64,000 nt of DNA, taken from NCBI RefSeq assembly GCF_016283395.1, contig NZ_JAEEMU010000039.1, positions 62,001 through 126,000 of the forward strand, given 5' to 3'. The notes beneath the pieces were generated by a model. The model was given only the letters and a program-made list of their open reading frames with translations, had not been told where the DNA came from and searched no databases. Shown here one piece after another: positions 50,498 through 59,103 of the stretch; the stretch's first letter is position 1; every line of letters starts with the position of its first letter. The stretch comes from Ruminococcus sp. GTDB lineage: Bacteria > Bacillota_A > Clostridia > Oscillospirales > Ruminococcaceae. The position numbers and the translations under genes are program-made.

Positions 50498-51001
50498 ATG
50501 CCATATACCGATGAACAAAAAAAGGAGCATATCCGCGAATTACAGGGCTATCTTTACGGCATATCCCTTTTTGACAAACGCATACCGCAAATACTTCCCG
50601 ACGGAGTTTACAACAGTGAGACTGCAAAGGCTGTGGAGGTATTTCAGCGTGCCTACGGGCTTCCCGTTACAGGCGAGACAGATGCCGCTACATGGAATAA
50701 AATAGTATCTGTCTACAGGGAATATCTTGACGGCGAACCCGAACCATACAGTGCTTTCCCGTCAAGGATATACAGTGCAGCTTTAGGTGACAGCGGAGAG
50801 CTTATCTACATAATACAGGCAATGCTCTGGAAAGCCGCGGCGTGGTATGATAATATGCCGAAGGTAAGCGTGAGCGGTGAATATGACATTGCGACAGAAA
50901 AGGCAGTAAAAAGCTTTCAGAAATGCTGCGGACTTGCGGAAAGCGGCTGTGTTGACTGTATAACGTGGAATATGCTGGTGCGGTTCCTTACTGTCAGGTA
51001 A
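50498..51001 (+). CDS. Small protein with two peptidoglycan-binding repeats
   Basis: 167 residues, no signal peptide. Two PG_binding_1 repeats: LQGYLYGISLFDKRIPQILP to AVEVFQRAYGLPVTGETDAA, and IYIIQAMLWKAAAWYDNMPK to AVKSFQKCCGLAESGCVDCI. The repeats match those of the SpoIID-like protein at 47952, suggesting duplication from the same family. RBS AAGGAG. No catalytic domain is present, so it is at most an adaptor. Confidence 0.85.
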   Translation: MPYTDEQKKEHIRELQGYLYGISLFDKRIPQILPDGVYNSETAKAVEVFQRAYGLPVTGETDAATWNKIVSVYREYLDGEPEPYSAFPSRIYSAALGDSGELIYIIQAMLWKAAAWYDNMPKVSVSGEYDIATEKAVKSFQKCCGLAESGCVDCITWNMLVRFLTVR

Positions 51002-51144
51002 AGTGCCTTTTACTCTTGATTTTGTTAGTTTTACTCCTCTTGTGTTGTGAGAAAGCTGTATAGCGTGTAACATAGAGCCTGTAAATTGAATACGTCATAA
51101 ACGTGTTCAAAAAAAGAATTTCAAAATCGAAAGGAAAATTAAAA

Positions 51145-51873
51145 ATGAATAACATCGTAAAAAGAATTTCAGCATTCGCAATGGCATTAACTCTTATCGG
51201 AGCAGGTTCAGCTATCGTAAACAATGTTTCATCACAATTTGGCGGCACTGCTATCATAGCAAGCGCAGCAAGTTATGCTAAGAACTATGCCGACCATATC
51301 ACACCATTGGAAAGCGATTGCTTAAAGAAGGGCAGCAGCGGAGATAAGGTAAAGTGGCTCCAGTGTGCAATAAACAAGACAGGTATCGCAAAGCTTGACG
51401 TTGACGGAGATTTCGGTACAAATACAGAAAAGGCTGTCAAGGCATTCCAGCAGAAGTATAAGCTTACAACTGACGGAAAGTTCGGAAAGAATTCCCTTAA
51501 AAAGATGAAGTCCGTTCTGGGCATCAGTTCAACAAAGCCTTCAGGTGTAACACAGAGCAATTATATCCTTCTTTGCAATGCTGTAGCACATGAAGCAGGA
51601 AGCAACTGGATCACAATGAATGAAAAGGCACTTGTTGTTGAGGTCATCATGAATCGTGTGGCATCAAATAAATTCCCGAATACAATATATAAGGTACTCG
51701 CACAGAAAAATCAGTTCTCAGGTGCATCATCTTACATAAATCTTGGCAAGTTCTCAAGTCAGGTAACTGTAGGTGTTAAGGAAGCTGTAACATACTACTT
51801 CAATAACAAGAGCAGCTTTAAGCACGGATATCTTTATTTCTGGGGCGACGGCCAGCATAATCATTTTTCATAA
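51145..51873 (+). CDS. Secreted SleB-type cell wall hydrolase with peptidoglycan-binding domain
   Basis: 242 residues from ATG 51145 (AAAGGA upstream). Signal peptide ISAFAMALTLIGAGSAIV, probable cleavage after residues SAAS near 42. PG_binding_1: KKGSSGDKVKWLQCAINKTG to AVKAFQQKYKLTTDGKFG. Hydrolase_2 (SleB/CwlJ) domain: LLCNAVAHEAGSNWITMNEK with the catalytic Glu, ALVVEVIMNRVASNKFPNTI, QFSGASSYINLG and YYFNNKSSFKHGYLYFWGDG. Such enzymes are cortex-lytic transglycosylases in spore formers and general muramidases elsewhere. Confidence 0.93.
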   Translation: MNNIVKRISAFAMALTLIGAGSAIVNNVSSQFGGTAIIASAASYAKNYADHITPLESDCLKKGSSGDKVKWLQCAINKTGIAKLDVDGDFGTNTEKAVKAFQQKYKLTTDGKFGKNSLKKMKSVLGISSTKPSGVTQSNYILLCNAVAHEAGSNWITMNEKALVVEVIMNRVASNKFPNTIYKVLAQKNQFSGASSYINLGKFSSQVTVGVKEAVTYYFNNKSSFKHGYLYFWGDGQHNHFS

Positions 51874-51896
51874 TTAATAATACTGAATAAAATATA

Positions 51897-51926
51897 AAAG
51901 ATCCCCTTTATCAAGGGGATCTTTTT
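51897..51926 (+). terminator. Intrinsic terminator after the cell wall hydrolase gene
   Basis: AAGATCCCCTT pairs with AAGGGGATCTT and a T run follows. Confidence 0.85.
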
Positions 51927-51940
51927 ATGCCTGTTAAGAT

Positions 51941-51969
51941 TTGACTTTACAATGTAAATGTGATATAAT
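51941..51969 (+). promoter_or_regulatory. Sigma-A promoter of gltX
   Basis: TTGACT (51941-51946), 17-nt spacer, TATAAT (51964-51969). The leader has a short TGTC...GACA stem. Confidence 0.8.
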
Positions 51970-52024
51970 AATTTAAATGTTGTCTGTCATCGGACAGGCG
52001 GAAATTTTACAAAGGATTGATACT

Positions 52025-53665
52025 ATGGATTATAAAGCACTTGCAGACTATCTTTTCCCCGATGTTAAGGATACTCCCGAGGATATCGAGGCTCGTTTTC
52101 CAGAGAGACAGCTTCCCGAGGGAGCTAATGTTACACGTATAGGACCAAGTCCTACGGGATTTGTACACCTCGGAAACCTTTACAATGCTATCATCGGTGA
52201 GCGTATCTCTCACCAGTCAAACGGCGTGTTCTTCCTTAGAATAGAGGATACCGACAACAAGCGTGAGGTCGAAGGAGCTGTTGAGACAGTCATCAACGCT
52301 ATGGACTACTTCGGTGTTCACTTTGATGAGGGTGCTACAGCAGAGGGTGACAACGGAAAATACGGTCCTTATCGTCAGAGACAGCGTAAGGAGATATATC
52401 ACGTATTTGCAAAGCTCCTCACCGAAAGAGGACTTGCTTATCCATGCTTTATGACAGCAGAGGAGATAGAAGCAGTTCGCGAGCAGCAGACTGCAAATAA
52501 GGAAAATCCCGGAGTTTACGGTAAGTATGCAAAGTGCCGTGATCTTAGTCTTGATGAGATAAAGGCAAATATAGAAGCAGGCAAGGAGTGGGTGCTCCGT
52601 TTCAGAGGTCAGGAAACAGGCGAAACTATCGCTGTTGAGGACGCTATCCGCGGAAAGCTGGAAATGCCGAGAAACAATATGGATTTCGTTCTTCTCAAGA
52701 GCGACGGTATCCCGACTTATCATTTTGCCCATGTTATTGACGATCACTTCATGCGTTCGACTCATGTAGTACGCGGTGAGGAGTGGATATCATCACTTCC
52801 TATGCATGTTGAGCTTTTCAACACACTTGGCTGGAAGCAGCCTAAATACTGCCACACTGCAACTCTTATGAAGATAGACGAGGAAACAGGCGGCAAACGT
52901 AAGCTCTCAAAGCGTAAAGATCCTGAGCTTGCACTTTCATACTATCAGCAGGAGGGTATCAGCAAGGACGCTATATGGGAGTTCCTGCTTACTCTGCTCA
53001 ACTCCAACTATGAGGAGTGGCGCATTGCAAATCCTGAGACCGATTATCACGAATTTCCGTATACACTGGAGAAGATGTCCGTATCAGGCGCACTTGTTGA
53101 TCTTGACAAGCTTCGTGATATTTCCAAAAATGTTATCTGCCGTATGCCGGCACAGCAGGTCTATGACGGCTGGCTTGAATGGTGCAATGAGTACGACAAG
53201 GACTTCGCAGACCTTATCAATAAATATCCCGAGAGAACTCTTGCTGCTCTCAATGTAGGCAGAGGCGGTGCAAAGCCAAGAAGAGATATTGAAACATGGA
53301 AGCAGGCTTGCGACTTCATGAGCTTCTACTATGACGAGAAGTTCACAGTGTCAGACCCTATGCCTGAGGAGTGTGATGAAGCTACAGTCAAGGAGTTCTT
53401 CGGCAAGTACCTTGCAACATACGACCATAGCGACGACAGTGCTGTATGGTTCGATAAGGTAAAGGCTATCACAGAGGAAATGGGCTTTGCTGTAAAGCCA
53501 AAGGACTACAAGAAAAATCCCGACCAGTTCAAAGGAAGTATCGTTCATATCACAAATATGCTCCGTATAGCTCTCACAGGACACGCAAATGCTCCTGATA
53601 TCTGGGAAGTGAGCCACGTTCTGGGCGAGGAGATAACACGCAAAAGGCTGGAAGCCTTTGCTTAA
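52025..53665 (+). CDS. gltX: Glutamyl-tRNA synthetase
   Basis: Class I synthetase, 546 residues from ATG 52025 (AAAGGA upstream). VTRIGPSPTGFVHLGNLYNA holds the HIGH-type HLGN; FFLRIEDTDNKREVEGAVET follows; the KMSKS loop is KRKLSKRKDPELAL; C-terminal helical anticodon-binding region from about residue 370. It is longer than E. coli GltX, in line with a clostridial subtype. Whether it is discriminating (Glu only) or also loads tRNA-Gln cannot be told here; gatCAB is not in the window. Confidence 0.96.
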   Translation: MDYKALADYLFPDVKDTPEDIEARFPERQLPEGANVTRIGPSPTGFVHLGNLYNAIIGERISHQSNGVFFLRIEDTDNKREVEGAVETVINAMDYFGVHFDEGATAEGDNGKYGPYRQRQRKEIYHVFAKLLTERGLAYPCFMTAEEIEAVREQQTANKENPGVYGKYAKCRDLSLDEIKANIEAGKEWVLRFRGQETGETIAVEDAIRGKLEMPRNNMDFVLLKSDGIPTYHFAHVIDDHFMRSTHVVRGEEWISSLPMHVELFNTLGWKQPKYCHTATLMKIDEETGGKRKLSKRKDPELALSYYQQEGISKDAIWEFLLTLLNSNYEEWRIANPETDYHEFPYTLEKMSVSGALVDLDKLRDISKNVICRMPAQQVYDGWLEWCNEYDKDFADLINKYPERTLAALNVGRGGAKPRRDIETWKQACDFMSFYYDEKFTVSDPMPEECDEATVKEFFGKYLATYDHSDDSAVWFDKVKAITEEMGFAVKPKDYKKNPDQFKGSIVHITNMLRIALTGHANAPDIWEVSHVLGEEITRKRLEAFA

Positions 53666-53771
53666 TGCATAATTCATAATGCATAATGCATAATTAATGG
53701 TCGCTTGAAACTATTCAGATTCGTCCGCGATAGCGGACACCACAATTATGAATTCTTAATTATGAATTATA
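53666..53771. repeat. AT-rich direct and inverted repeats between gltX and metG
   Basis: Repeated ATAATGCATAATTCATAATG-type units, a GTCCGC/GCGGAC hairpin (53726-53742), then AATTATGAATTCTTAATTATG. The outer AATTCAT/ATGAATT segments are inverted relative to one another. Looks like inserted repetitive DNA; no gene. Confidence 0.6.
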
Positions 53772-53788
53772 TCAAAGAGGTAATGAAA

Positions 53789-55798
53789 ATGTCAGACAAT
53801 AAAGAAAAAAAGAATTTTGAGATACCCCGTCCTGTGTTCCCGAAAAGGGCGGTAGTCACAGGCGGTATGCCCTACGGCAATAAAGAGCTCCACTTCGGTC
53901 ACGTTGGCGGTATGCTGGTATTTGCGGATACCTATGCACGCTTCCTGCGAGACCGCATAGGCAAGGAGAACGTTATCTTCGTCAGCGGTACGGACTGCTA
54001 TGGTTCACCTATCGCAGAGGGCTGGCGTGTAAAGGTCAAGAACGGCGAGTTCGAGGGCTCTCTCGAAGATTTCGTTCAGAGAAATCATAACAAGCAGAAG
54101 GACACACTTGCTGCTTACGGTATAGCTCCGAATCTCTTCGCAGCATCAGGTCTCGGACGTTCAAAGGAGATACACGCTTCAGTTACCGACCGCTTTATCA
54201 GCTCGCTCCACAAAAAGGGACAGCTGAACCAGATCACGACTATGCAGTTCTTTGACGAGAAAGCAGGCGTGTTCCTCAACGGCAGACAGGTCATCGGTAA
54301 ATGTCCTGTAGACGGCTGTACTTCCGAAAAGGGCTACGCAGACGAGTGTGATATGGGACATCAGTATATGCCTGAGAACCTCATAAACCCTGTCAGCACA
54401 CTTACAGGTGAAACACCTACAATGAAGCCTGTTACTAACTGGTACTTCAAGCTCCGCGACTACGAGCAGCTCATGAAGGACTGGGTAGAGGAGCTTAAAA
54501 AGCGCAAGGATATCCGTCCTGTTGTATGGAAAACTATTGACGAGTTCTTAAAGAACCCTGTTATTTACATAAAGCGTGAATTCGAGGAAAAGTATATGAG
54601 CATCAAGGATAAGATGCCTGAGCACAACTACCTCGAAGAGCCTAAGAAGCCTTCATTCACTATCGAGTTCACAAAGCTTTCCGATTGTGATGAAGCCTGC
54701 CGCATACTCACTGAGAACGGTATACGCTACAGAACAGGTAAGACACTGGTTCCTTTCCGTCTTACAGGTAATATCGAGTGGGGCGTTCCTGCACCTGTTA
54801 TGGACGGTGTTGAGGGACTTACTGTATGGGTATGGCCTGAGTCTCTCTGGGCTCCTATCTCATTTACCGAGACTTATCTGGAGTCTATCGGTCACGACAA
54901 GGAAGAATGGCGCGATTACTGGTGCAGCAAGGATTCTACCGTGTACCAGTTCATCGGTCAGGATAATATTTACTTCTATGGTATCGCAGAGCCTGCAATG
55001 TGGATGGCACAGCAGGAGAGTGAGAACAAGACAGCTTCGCCTGCTGACGGAGAGTTACAGCTTCCTGTTATCGTGGCTAATCATCATATCCTCTTCCTTG
55101 ACAAGAAGGCTTCGAGCTCGGGTGCAGTAAAGCCGCCTATGGCTGACGACCTGCTCAACCACTATACTCCTGAGCAGCTTCGTATGCACTGGCTGGGACT
55201 TGGTCTTGGACAGCGTTCCGTAAGCTTCATGCCAAAGCCATACAATCCCGATGCAAAGCCCGAGGACGCAGATCCTGTAGTAAAGGACGGACTGCTCCTT
55301 TCAAACGTATACAACCGTATGATACGTACTGCTTTCTATACAGCTCAGAAGGAGCTTGACGGCGTTATGCCGAATAATGCTCCCGAGGAGAAATTCCTTG
55401 CAGATGCAAAGAAGGCTGTACTTGATTACGAGAGACATATGTCTAAATTCGCATTCCACCAGTGTACATACGTACTCGACAGCTATATCAGAAACGGCAG
55501 CAAGTACATGGCAAAGGCACTTAACGGCGAGTATCCTGACAAGGAAGCTCTCAAGCAGGCACTTGCGAACCTGTTCTACATGATACGTATTGCAGGTGTG
55601 CTTCTTCACCCAATGGCTCCGTTCGGAACTGAGAAACTCCGCGAGTATCTGGAAGTTGACGAGCGTATCTGGTCATGGGATACTATATTCGAACCACTGA
55701 CATACTTCACAGGCAATGACCATAAGCTGAAATTCCTGCCTCCGAGAACGGACTTCTTCACACGTCATGAAAGCCAGTTTGCAGCATCAGAAGAATAA
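53789..55798 (+). CDS. metG: Methionyl-tRNA synthetase-type class I ligase, atypical KMSKS
   Basis: 669 residues from ATG 53789 (GAGG 8 nt upstream; an ATG 6 bp earlier is too close). VTGGMPYGNKELHFGHVGGM carries HFGH; zinc knuckle GKCPVDGCTSEKGYADECDM; WVWPESLWAPISF, VYQFIGQDNIYFYGIAEPAM; anticodon region SNVYNRMIRTAFYTAQ with PMAPFGTEKLREYL. The KMSKS loop reads LDKKASSSGAVKPP, losing the second Lys. It lacks a C-terminal EMAP/Trbp111 domain. It may be the only MetRS or a divergent paralogue; a genome-wide search would decide. Confidence 0.85.
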   Translation: MSDNKEKKNFEIPRPVFPKRAVVTGGMPYGNKELHFGHVGGMLVFADTYARFLRDRIGKENVIFVSGTDCYGSPIAEGWRVKVKNGEFEGSLEDFVQRNHNKQKDTLAAYGIAPNLFAASGLGRSKEIHASVTDRFISSLHKKGQLNQITTMQFFDEKAGVFLNGRQVIGKCPVDGCTSEKGYADECDMGHQYMPENLINPVSTLTGETPTMKPVTNWYFKLRDYEQLMKDWVEELKKRKDIRPVVWKTIDEFLKNPVIYIKREFEEKYMSIKDKMPEHNYLEEPKKPSFTIEFTKLSDCDEACRILTENGIRYRTGKTLVPFRLTGNIEWGVPAPVMDGVEGLTVWVWPESLWAPISFTETYLESIGHDKEEWRDYWCSKDSTVYQFIGQDNIYFYGIAEPAMWMAQQESENKTASPADGELQLPVIVANHHILFLDKKASSSGAVKPPMADDLLNHYTPEQLRMHWLGLGLGQRSVSFMPKPYNPDAKPEDADPVVKDGLLLSNVYNRMIRTAFYTAQKELDGVMPNNAPEEKFLADAKKAVLDYERHMSKFAFHQCTYVLDSYIRNGSKYMAKALNGEYPDKEALKQALANLFYMIRIAGVLLHPMAPFGTEKLREYLEVDERIWSWDTIFEPLTYFTGNDHKLKFLPPRTDFFTRHESQFAASEE

Positions 55799-55865
55799 AA
55801 ATGAATGAGACGGCGATTTAGCTGCACCATTTACTGATACAGTCTGAATACAGGAGAATGATGCT

Positions 55866-56120
55866 ATGAAAATGAAAACAAAGATAGTTATTTTGTCAGT
55901 TTTATTCATTATTCTTCTTGTTTTGCTTGTTCCTGTACCTTCGGAAGTTTATAAGGATGGGGGAACACGAACATATACGGCTCTTACTTATAAGATCGTA
56001 AAGTGGCGAGTTCTTGTTGATGCTAATTATAAATATGAAAATACATCTGTTTTCTGGTTCCCTGACAATTTCAAGACATACGCAGAATTATGGGAGATTG
56101 AAATGCAGAATAAAGCGTAA
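55866..56120 (+). CDS. Small single-pass membrane protein
   Basis: 84 residues: N-terminal hydrophobic helix IVILSVLFIILLVLLVPVP then a conserved-looking TRTYTALTYKIVKWRVLVDA segment and FWFPDNFKTYAELWEIE. Similar short proteins (a membrane anchor followed by GGTxxYxALxYxIVxW) occur in many Clostridia without assigned function, from recall. RBS CAGGAG. Terminator follows at 56128. Confidence 0.8.
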   Translation: MKMKTKIVILSVLFIILLVLLVPVPSEVYKDGGTRTYTALTYKIVKWRVLVDANYKYENTSVFWFPDNFKTYAELWEIEMQNKA

Positions 56121-56127
56121 GACAGTA

Positions 56128-56156
56128 GGGGCGGATATTATCCGCCCCGTTTTTTA
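56128..56156 (+). terminator. Intrinsic terminator
   Basis: GGGGCGGA (56128-56135), loop TATTA, TCCGCCCC (56141-56148), then GTTTTTT. Confidence 0.85.
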
Positions 56157-56253
56157 ATATATTATTGGGAGTATATAAAATATTTGTTATAAGTCATTAA
56201 GTATAACTTCAAAAGTATATTGCAGTTAGTAAAATGGAAAATAAATATTACTG

Positions 56254-56296
56254 TGTGCAAAAAGTTCTTGCCTTTTGCACAGAAGTATAGTATAAT
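56254..56296 (+). promoter_or_regulatory. Promoter and candidate operator of the cysteine synthase gene
   Basis: TTGCCT (56268-56273), 17-nt spacer, TATAAT (56291-56296). Inverted arms TGTGCAAAAAG (56254-56264) and CCTTTTGCACA (56271-56281) overlap the -35 box, a classic repressor position. Confidence 0.6.
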
Positions 56297-56335
56297 TATA
56301 ATGTTATTGTAATTATGACATAAGGAGCGTATGAG

Positions 56336-57265
56336 ATGGTTTATAATAATGTTCTGGAAGCTATGGGACATACTCCTATGATAAAGCTGAACCGAATGAA
56401 CAAGAAGGGAAACGCAGACGTTCTCGTTAAGTTTGAGGGACTGAACGTAGGCGGCTCTATAAAAACACGTACAGCGTACAATATGATACGCCATGCCGAA
56501 AGAGAAGGCAAGATAAATGAGAATACCATAATAGTTGAGCCGACAAGCGGTAATCAGGGCATTGGTCTTGCTCTGGTGGGAGCTGTAAAGGGCTATAAGA
56601 CCGTGATAATAATGCCTGATTCCGTAAGTGAGGAGCGCAGAAAGCTCGTTAAACACTACGGTGCAGAGGTGATCCTTATCCACGATGACGGCGATATCGG
56701 CAAGTGCATACAGGGATGCCTTGATACTGCCCTGAAAATGGCTGCGGAAGATGAGAATGTATTTGTTCCTCAGCAGTTCACAAACGTTAATAATATCGGA
56801 GCACATAAGTTCCACACAGCACTTGAGATACTTGAGCAGACAGCAGTGAAGATAGACGGCTTCTGCTCGGGAATTGGCACAGGCGGTACTATCACAGGTA
56901 TCGGTGAAGCACTGAAAGCTCAGTATCCCGACATGGTAATATGGGCAGTCGAGCCTGAAAATGCAGCTATCCTTGCAGGCGGAAATATCGGCACACATCT
57001 GCAAATGGGCATTGGCGACGGAATAATCCCTGATATCCTTAATCAGAGCATTTATGATGATATATATATCGTTACCGATGAGGAAGCTATACAGACCGCA
57101 AAGGACCTCGCTTCAAAAGAGGGAATATTGTGCGGTATATCAAGCGGTACTAACGTTGCGGCAGCTCTGAAGCTTGCCGAGAAGCTGGGGGAGGGAAAGA
57201 CTGTTGTAACTATACTTCCTGATACAGCTGAAAGATATTTCTCGACTCCGCTTTTTGAGGACTGA
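56336..57265 (+). CDS. cysK: Cysteine synthase family PLP enzyme
   Basis: 309 residues, fold type II. The PLP Lys lies in GGSIKTRTAYNMI (usually SxKDR), phosphate loop GIGTGGTITGIGEAL, and GISSGTNVAAALKLAEKLG near the end. The asparagine loop is PTSGNQGIGLALVGA; canonical O-acetylserine sulfhydrylases have SGNTGI, so Thr is replaced by Gln, and Asp after the Lys is Thr. Cysteine synthesis is the best call, but a related beta-replacement reaction is possible. Its promoter has an inverted repeat over the -35. Confidence 0.85.
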   Translation: MVYNNVLEAMGHTPMIKLNRMNKKGNADVLVKFEGLNVGGSIKTRTAYNMIRHAEREGKINENTIIVEPTSGNQGIGLALVGAVKGYKTVIIMPDSVSEERRKLVKHYGAEVILIHDDGDIGKCIQGCLDTALKMAAEDENVFVPQQFTNVNNIGAHKFHTALEILEQTAVKIDGFCSGIGTGGTITGIGEALKAQYPDMVIWAVEPENAAILAGGNIGTHLQMGIGDGIIPDILNQSIYDDIYIVTDEEAIQTAKDLASKEGILCGISSGTNVAAALKLAEKLGEGKTVVTILPDTAERYFSTPLFED

Positions 57266-57307
57266 TATAAACGCCGTAAGGCGATAATATAAGGAGGTAT
57301 ATTTAAA

Positions 57308-57703
57308 ATGAGCAAGATCTACGATTTTTTAACAGAAGCAGGAATGTTCTTCATCGCAACAAATGACGGAGCACAGCCTAAGCTTAGACCGTTCGGTTCA
57401 CACATTGAAATGGACGGCAAGGTAATGTTTGCAGTCGGTGACTTCAAGGCTGTTTACAGACAGATGCTCGCAAACCCTCTCTGCGAGATAGTTGCCTGCA
57501 AGCCTGACGGAGTATGGCTCCGCTACACAGGAAAGATCGTTTTTGACGATGACCCGAAGTACACTGAGGCAATGTATGCAACAAGTCCGCTTCTCAAGCA
57601 GATCTACAACGAGCAGACAGGCTTCAAGATGAAGATATTCCACCTTGAAGATGCAACAGCATTTATCATGCCTCCTGTTGGAGAGCCTGAGCGTATACTC
57701 TGA
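57308..57703 (+). CDS. Pyridoxamine 5'-phosphate oxidase-family protein
   Basis: 131 residues, split-barrel flavin-binding fold. IYDFLTEAGMFFIATNDGAQ, PKLRPFGSHIEMDGKVMFAV and FKAVYRQMLANPLCEIVACK are typical of small clostridial FMN-binding NimC/PNPOx-like proteins; TGKIVFDDDPKYTEAMYATS follows. RBS AAGGAGG. 42 bp after the cysteine synthase gene, so probably co-transcribed; substrate unknown. Confidence 0.88.
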   Translation: MSKIYDFLTEAGMFFIATNDGAQPKLRPFGSHIEMDGKVMFAVGDFKAVYRQMLANPLCEIVACKPDGVWLRYTGKIVFDDDPKYTEAMYATSPLLKQIYNEQTGFKMKIFHLEDATAFIMPPVGEPERIL

Positions 57704-57719
57704 TAATTAAAAAAAATGA

Positions 57720-57750
57720 CCCGAAAGAAGCCGTTATGACTCCTTTCGGG
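57720..57750. terminator. Bidirectional terminator
   Basis: CCCGAAAG (57720-57727) pairs with CTTTCGGG (57743-57750). A run on the left and TTTTT on the right serve the converging genes. Confidence 0.8.
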
Positions 57751-57755
57751 ACTTT

Positions 57756-59102
57756 TTATACCTTGTTATATGCAAGCCACAGCTGTTCTGTGCGCTTTTT
57801 TCTTTTTCGCAGGTGGAACAGACCCACTGCCATGACCATTGTTAGCAGCTCCGATATTGGCACAGCCAGCCATACAAGCCCTATGCTTTGCAGGAAATAG
57901 GCTATAAATGCCGCAGGGATAACGAGGAAAGTTCCTCTCAGCAGCGATATGAACTGAGCACTGTGGGGCATCTCATCTGACATGAAGAACACCGACATTA
58001 TGGTATTGATCCCCATGAACGGCATGAACAGGAAGTATATCCTGAGTCCGTTTTCTGCGATTTCCTGCATTTTGCTGTCGCCGCCGCTGTTGAACAGACT
58101 CACGATATTCGATGTCTGGGTATATATCAGCACGTATGACAAAGCAGCTAATGCAATTGCTGTCCTTATGGATAACCGCAGAGTATATTTTATCGCGGTA
58201 TTGTCCTTTCTGCCGTGATATCGGCACAGAAGCGGCTGTATACCGCTGGAAAGTCCAACAAATATAGCTGTAAAGACGATACCGATATTGGCTATGACAC
58301 CGTATGCGGCAATACCTGTATTGCCCATAAGTCGGTATATCACGAAATTGAATATCATAAGCACCAAGCCGCCTGATATCTCCGTGAAAAACGAATGAAG
58401 CCCCAGTGAGGCTATCTCCTTGATAATGCTCCACGAAGGACGCATCATTCTAAGACTGAAAGCATTCCAGCCCGTTATTATGTGGATACTCATTATGCTC
58501 ATGCTTACGAAAGGCGATATGCACGTTGCAAGTGCAGCACCTCTCATGCCCATACCGAGCTTGAAGATGAACACATAATCGAGTATTATATTGGCAAGGC
58601 TACCACTCAGCATTCCCAGCATAGCAAGCCGCGGTGCGCAGTCATTGCGCATAAAGCAAGCCATGATATTGTTCATAAGGAAAGCAGGAGAGAATAGTAA
58701 TATGGTCTTTAAGTAATCGTGTGAAAGTCTGAAAATAACTGTGTCTGCTCCGAGTAAATGTGTAAATTGTTCTGAGAAGAAAATGCCTGTTATCTCAAAA
58801 ACTGCGCTTACAGCCAGCATGGATATGAATGTATTGGTAAATATCCTGTCTGTTTCGATGCGTTCAGTTCTGCAATAAAGCATAGAGAATTTGCTTCCGC
58901 CGCCCATACCGAGCATAAGTCCGAAACCGTTAAGAAAGTTAAATACCGGCAGAGCAAGATTTAATGCGGCAAGTCCTTCTGCCCCCATCCCCTTGGAAAT
59001 AAAAAACGTATCAATAAGAATATATATTGATACACCGATAGAGCTGATAACATTCGCCAATATGTACCTGATAAGATCATTACGTATTGGTTTAATGTTC
59101 AT
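57756..59102 (-). CDS. MATE family multidrug/Na+ efflux transporter
   Basis: 448 residues, about 12 hydrophobic segments in two repeats, e.g. YILANVISSIGVSIYILIDT, GFGLMLGMGGGSKFSMLYCR (the MATE GxG region), FSPAFLMNNIMACFMRNDCA, AAYGVIANIGIVFTAIFVGL and YFLFMPFMGINTIMSVFFM. MsrA/NorM-like clade common in gut Clostridia. Substrate unknown. The upstream region is odd: the only G-rich RBS candidate (GGGGGG) is 14 nt from ATG 59102 and sits in the loop of a hairpin (59104-59130). Confidence 0.92.
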   Translation of the reverse strand: MNIKPIRNDLIRYILANVISSIGVSIYILIDTFFISKGMGAEGLAALNLALPVFNFLNGFGLMLGMGGGSKFSMLYCRTERIETDRIFTNTFISMLAVSAVFEITGIFFSEQFTHLLGADTVIFRLSHDYLKTILLFSPAFLMNNIMACFMRNDCAPRLAMLGMLSGSLANIILDYVFIFKLGMGMRGAALATCISPFVSMSIMSIHIITGWNAFSLRMMRPSWSIIKEIASLGLHSFFTEISGGLVLMIFNFVIYRLMGNTGIAAYGVIANIGIVFTAIFVGLSSGIQPLLCRYHGRKDNTAIKYTLRLSIRTAIALAALSYVLIYTQTSNIVSLFNSGGDSKMQEIAENGLRIYFLFMPFMGINTIMSVFFMSDEMPHSAQFISLLRGTFLVIPAAFIAYFLQSIGLVWLAVPISELLTMVMAVGLFHLRKRKKRTEQLWLAYNKV

Positions 59103-59103
59103 T

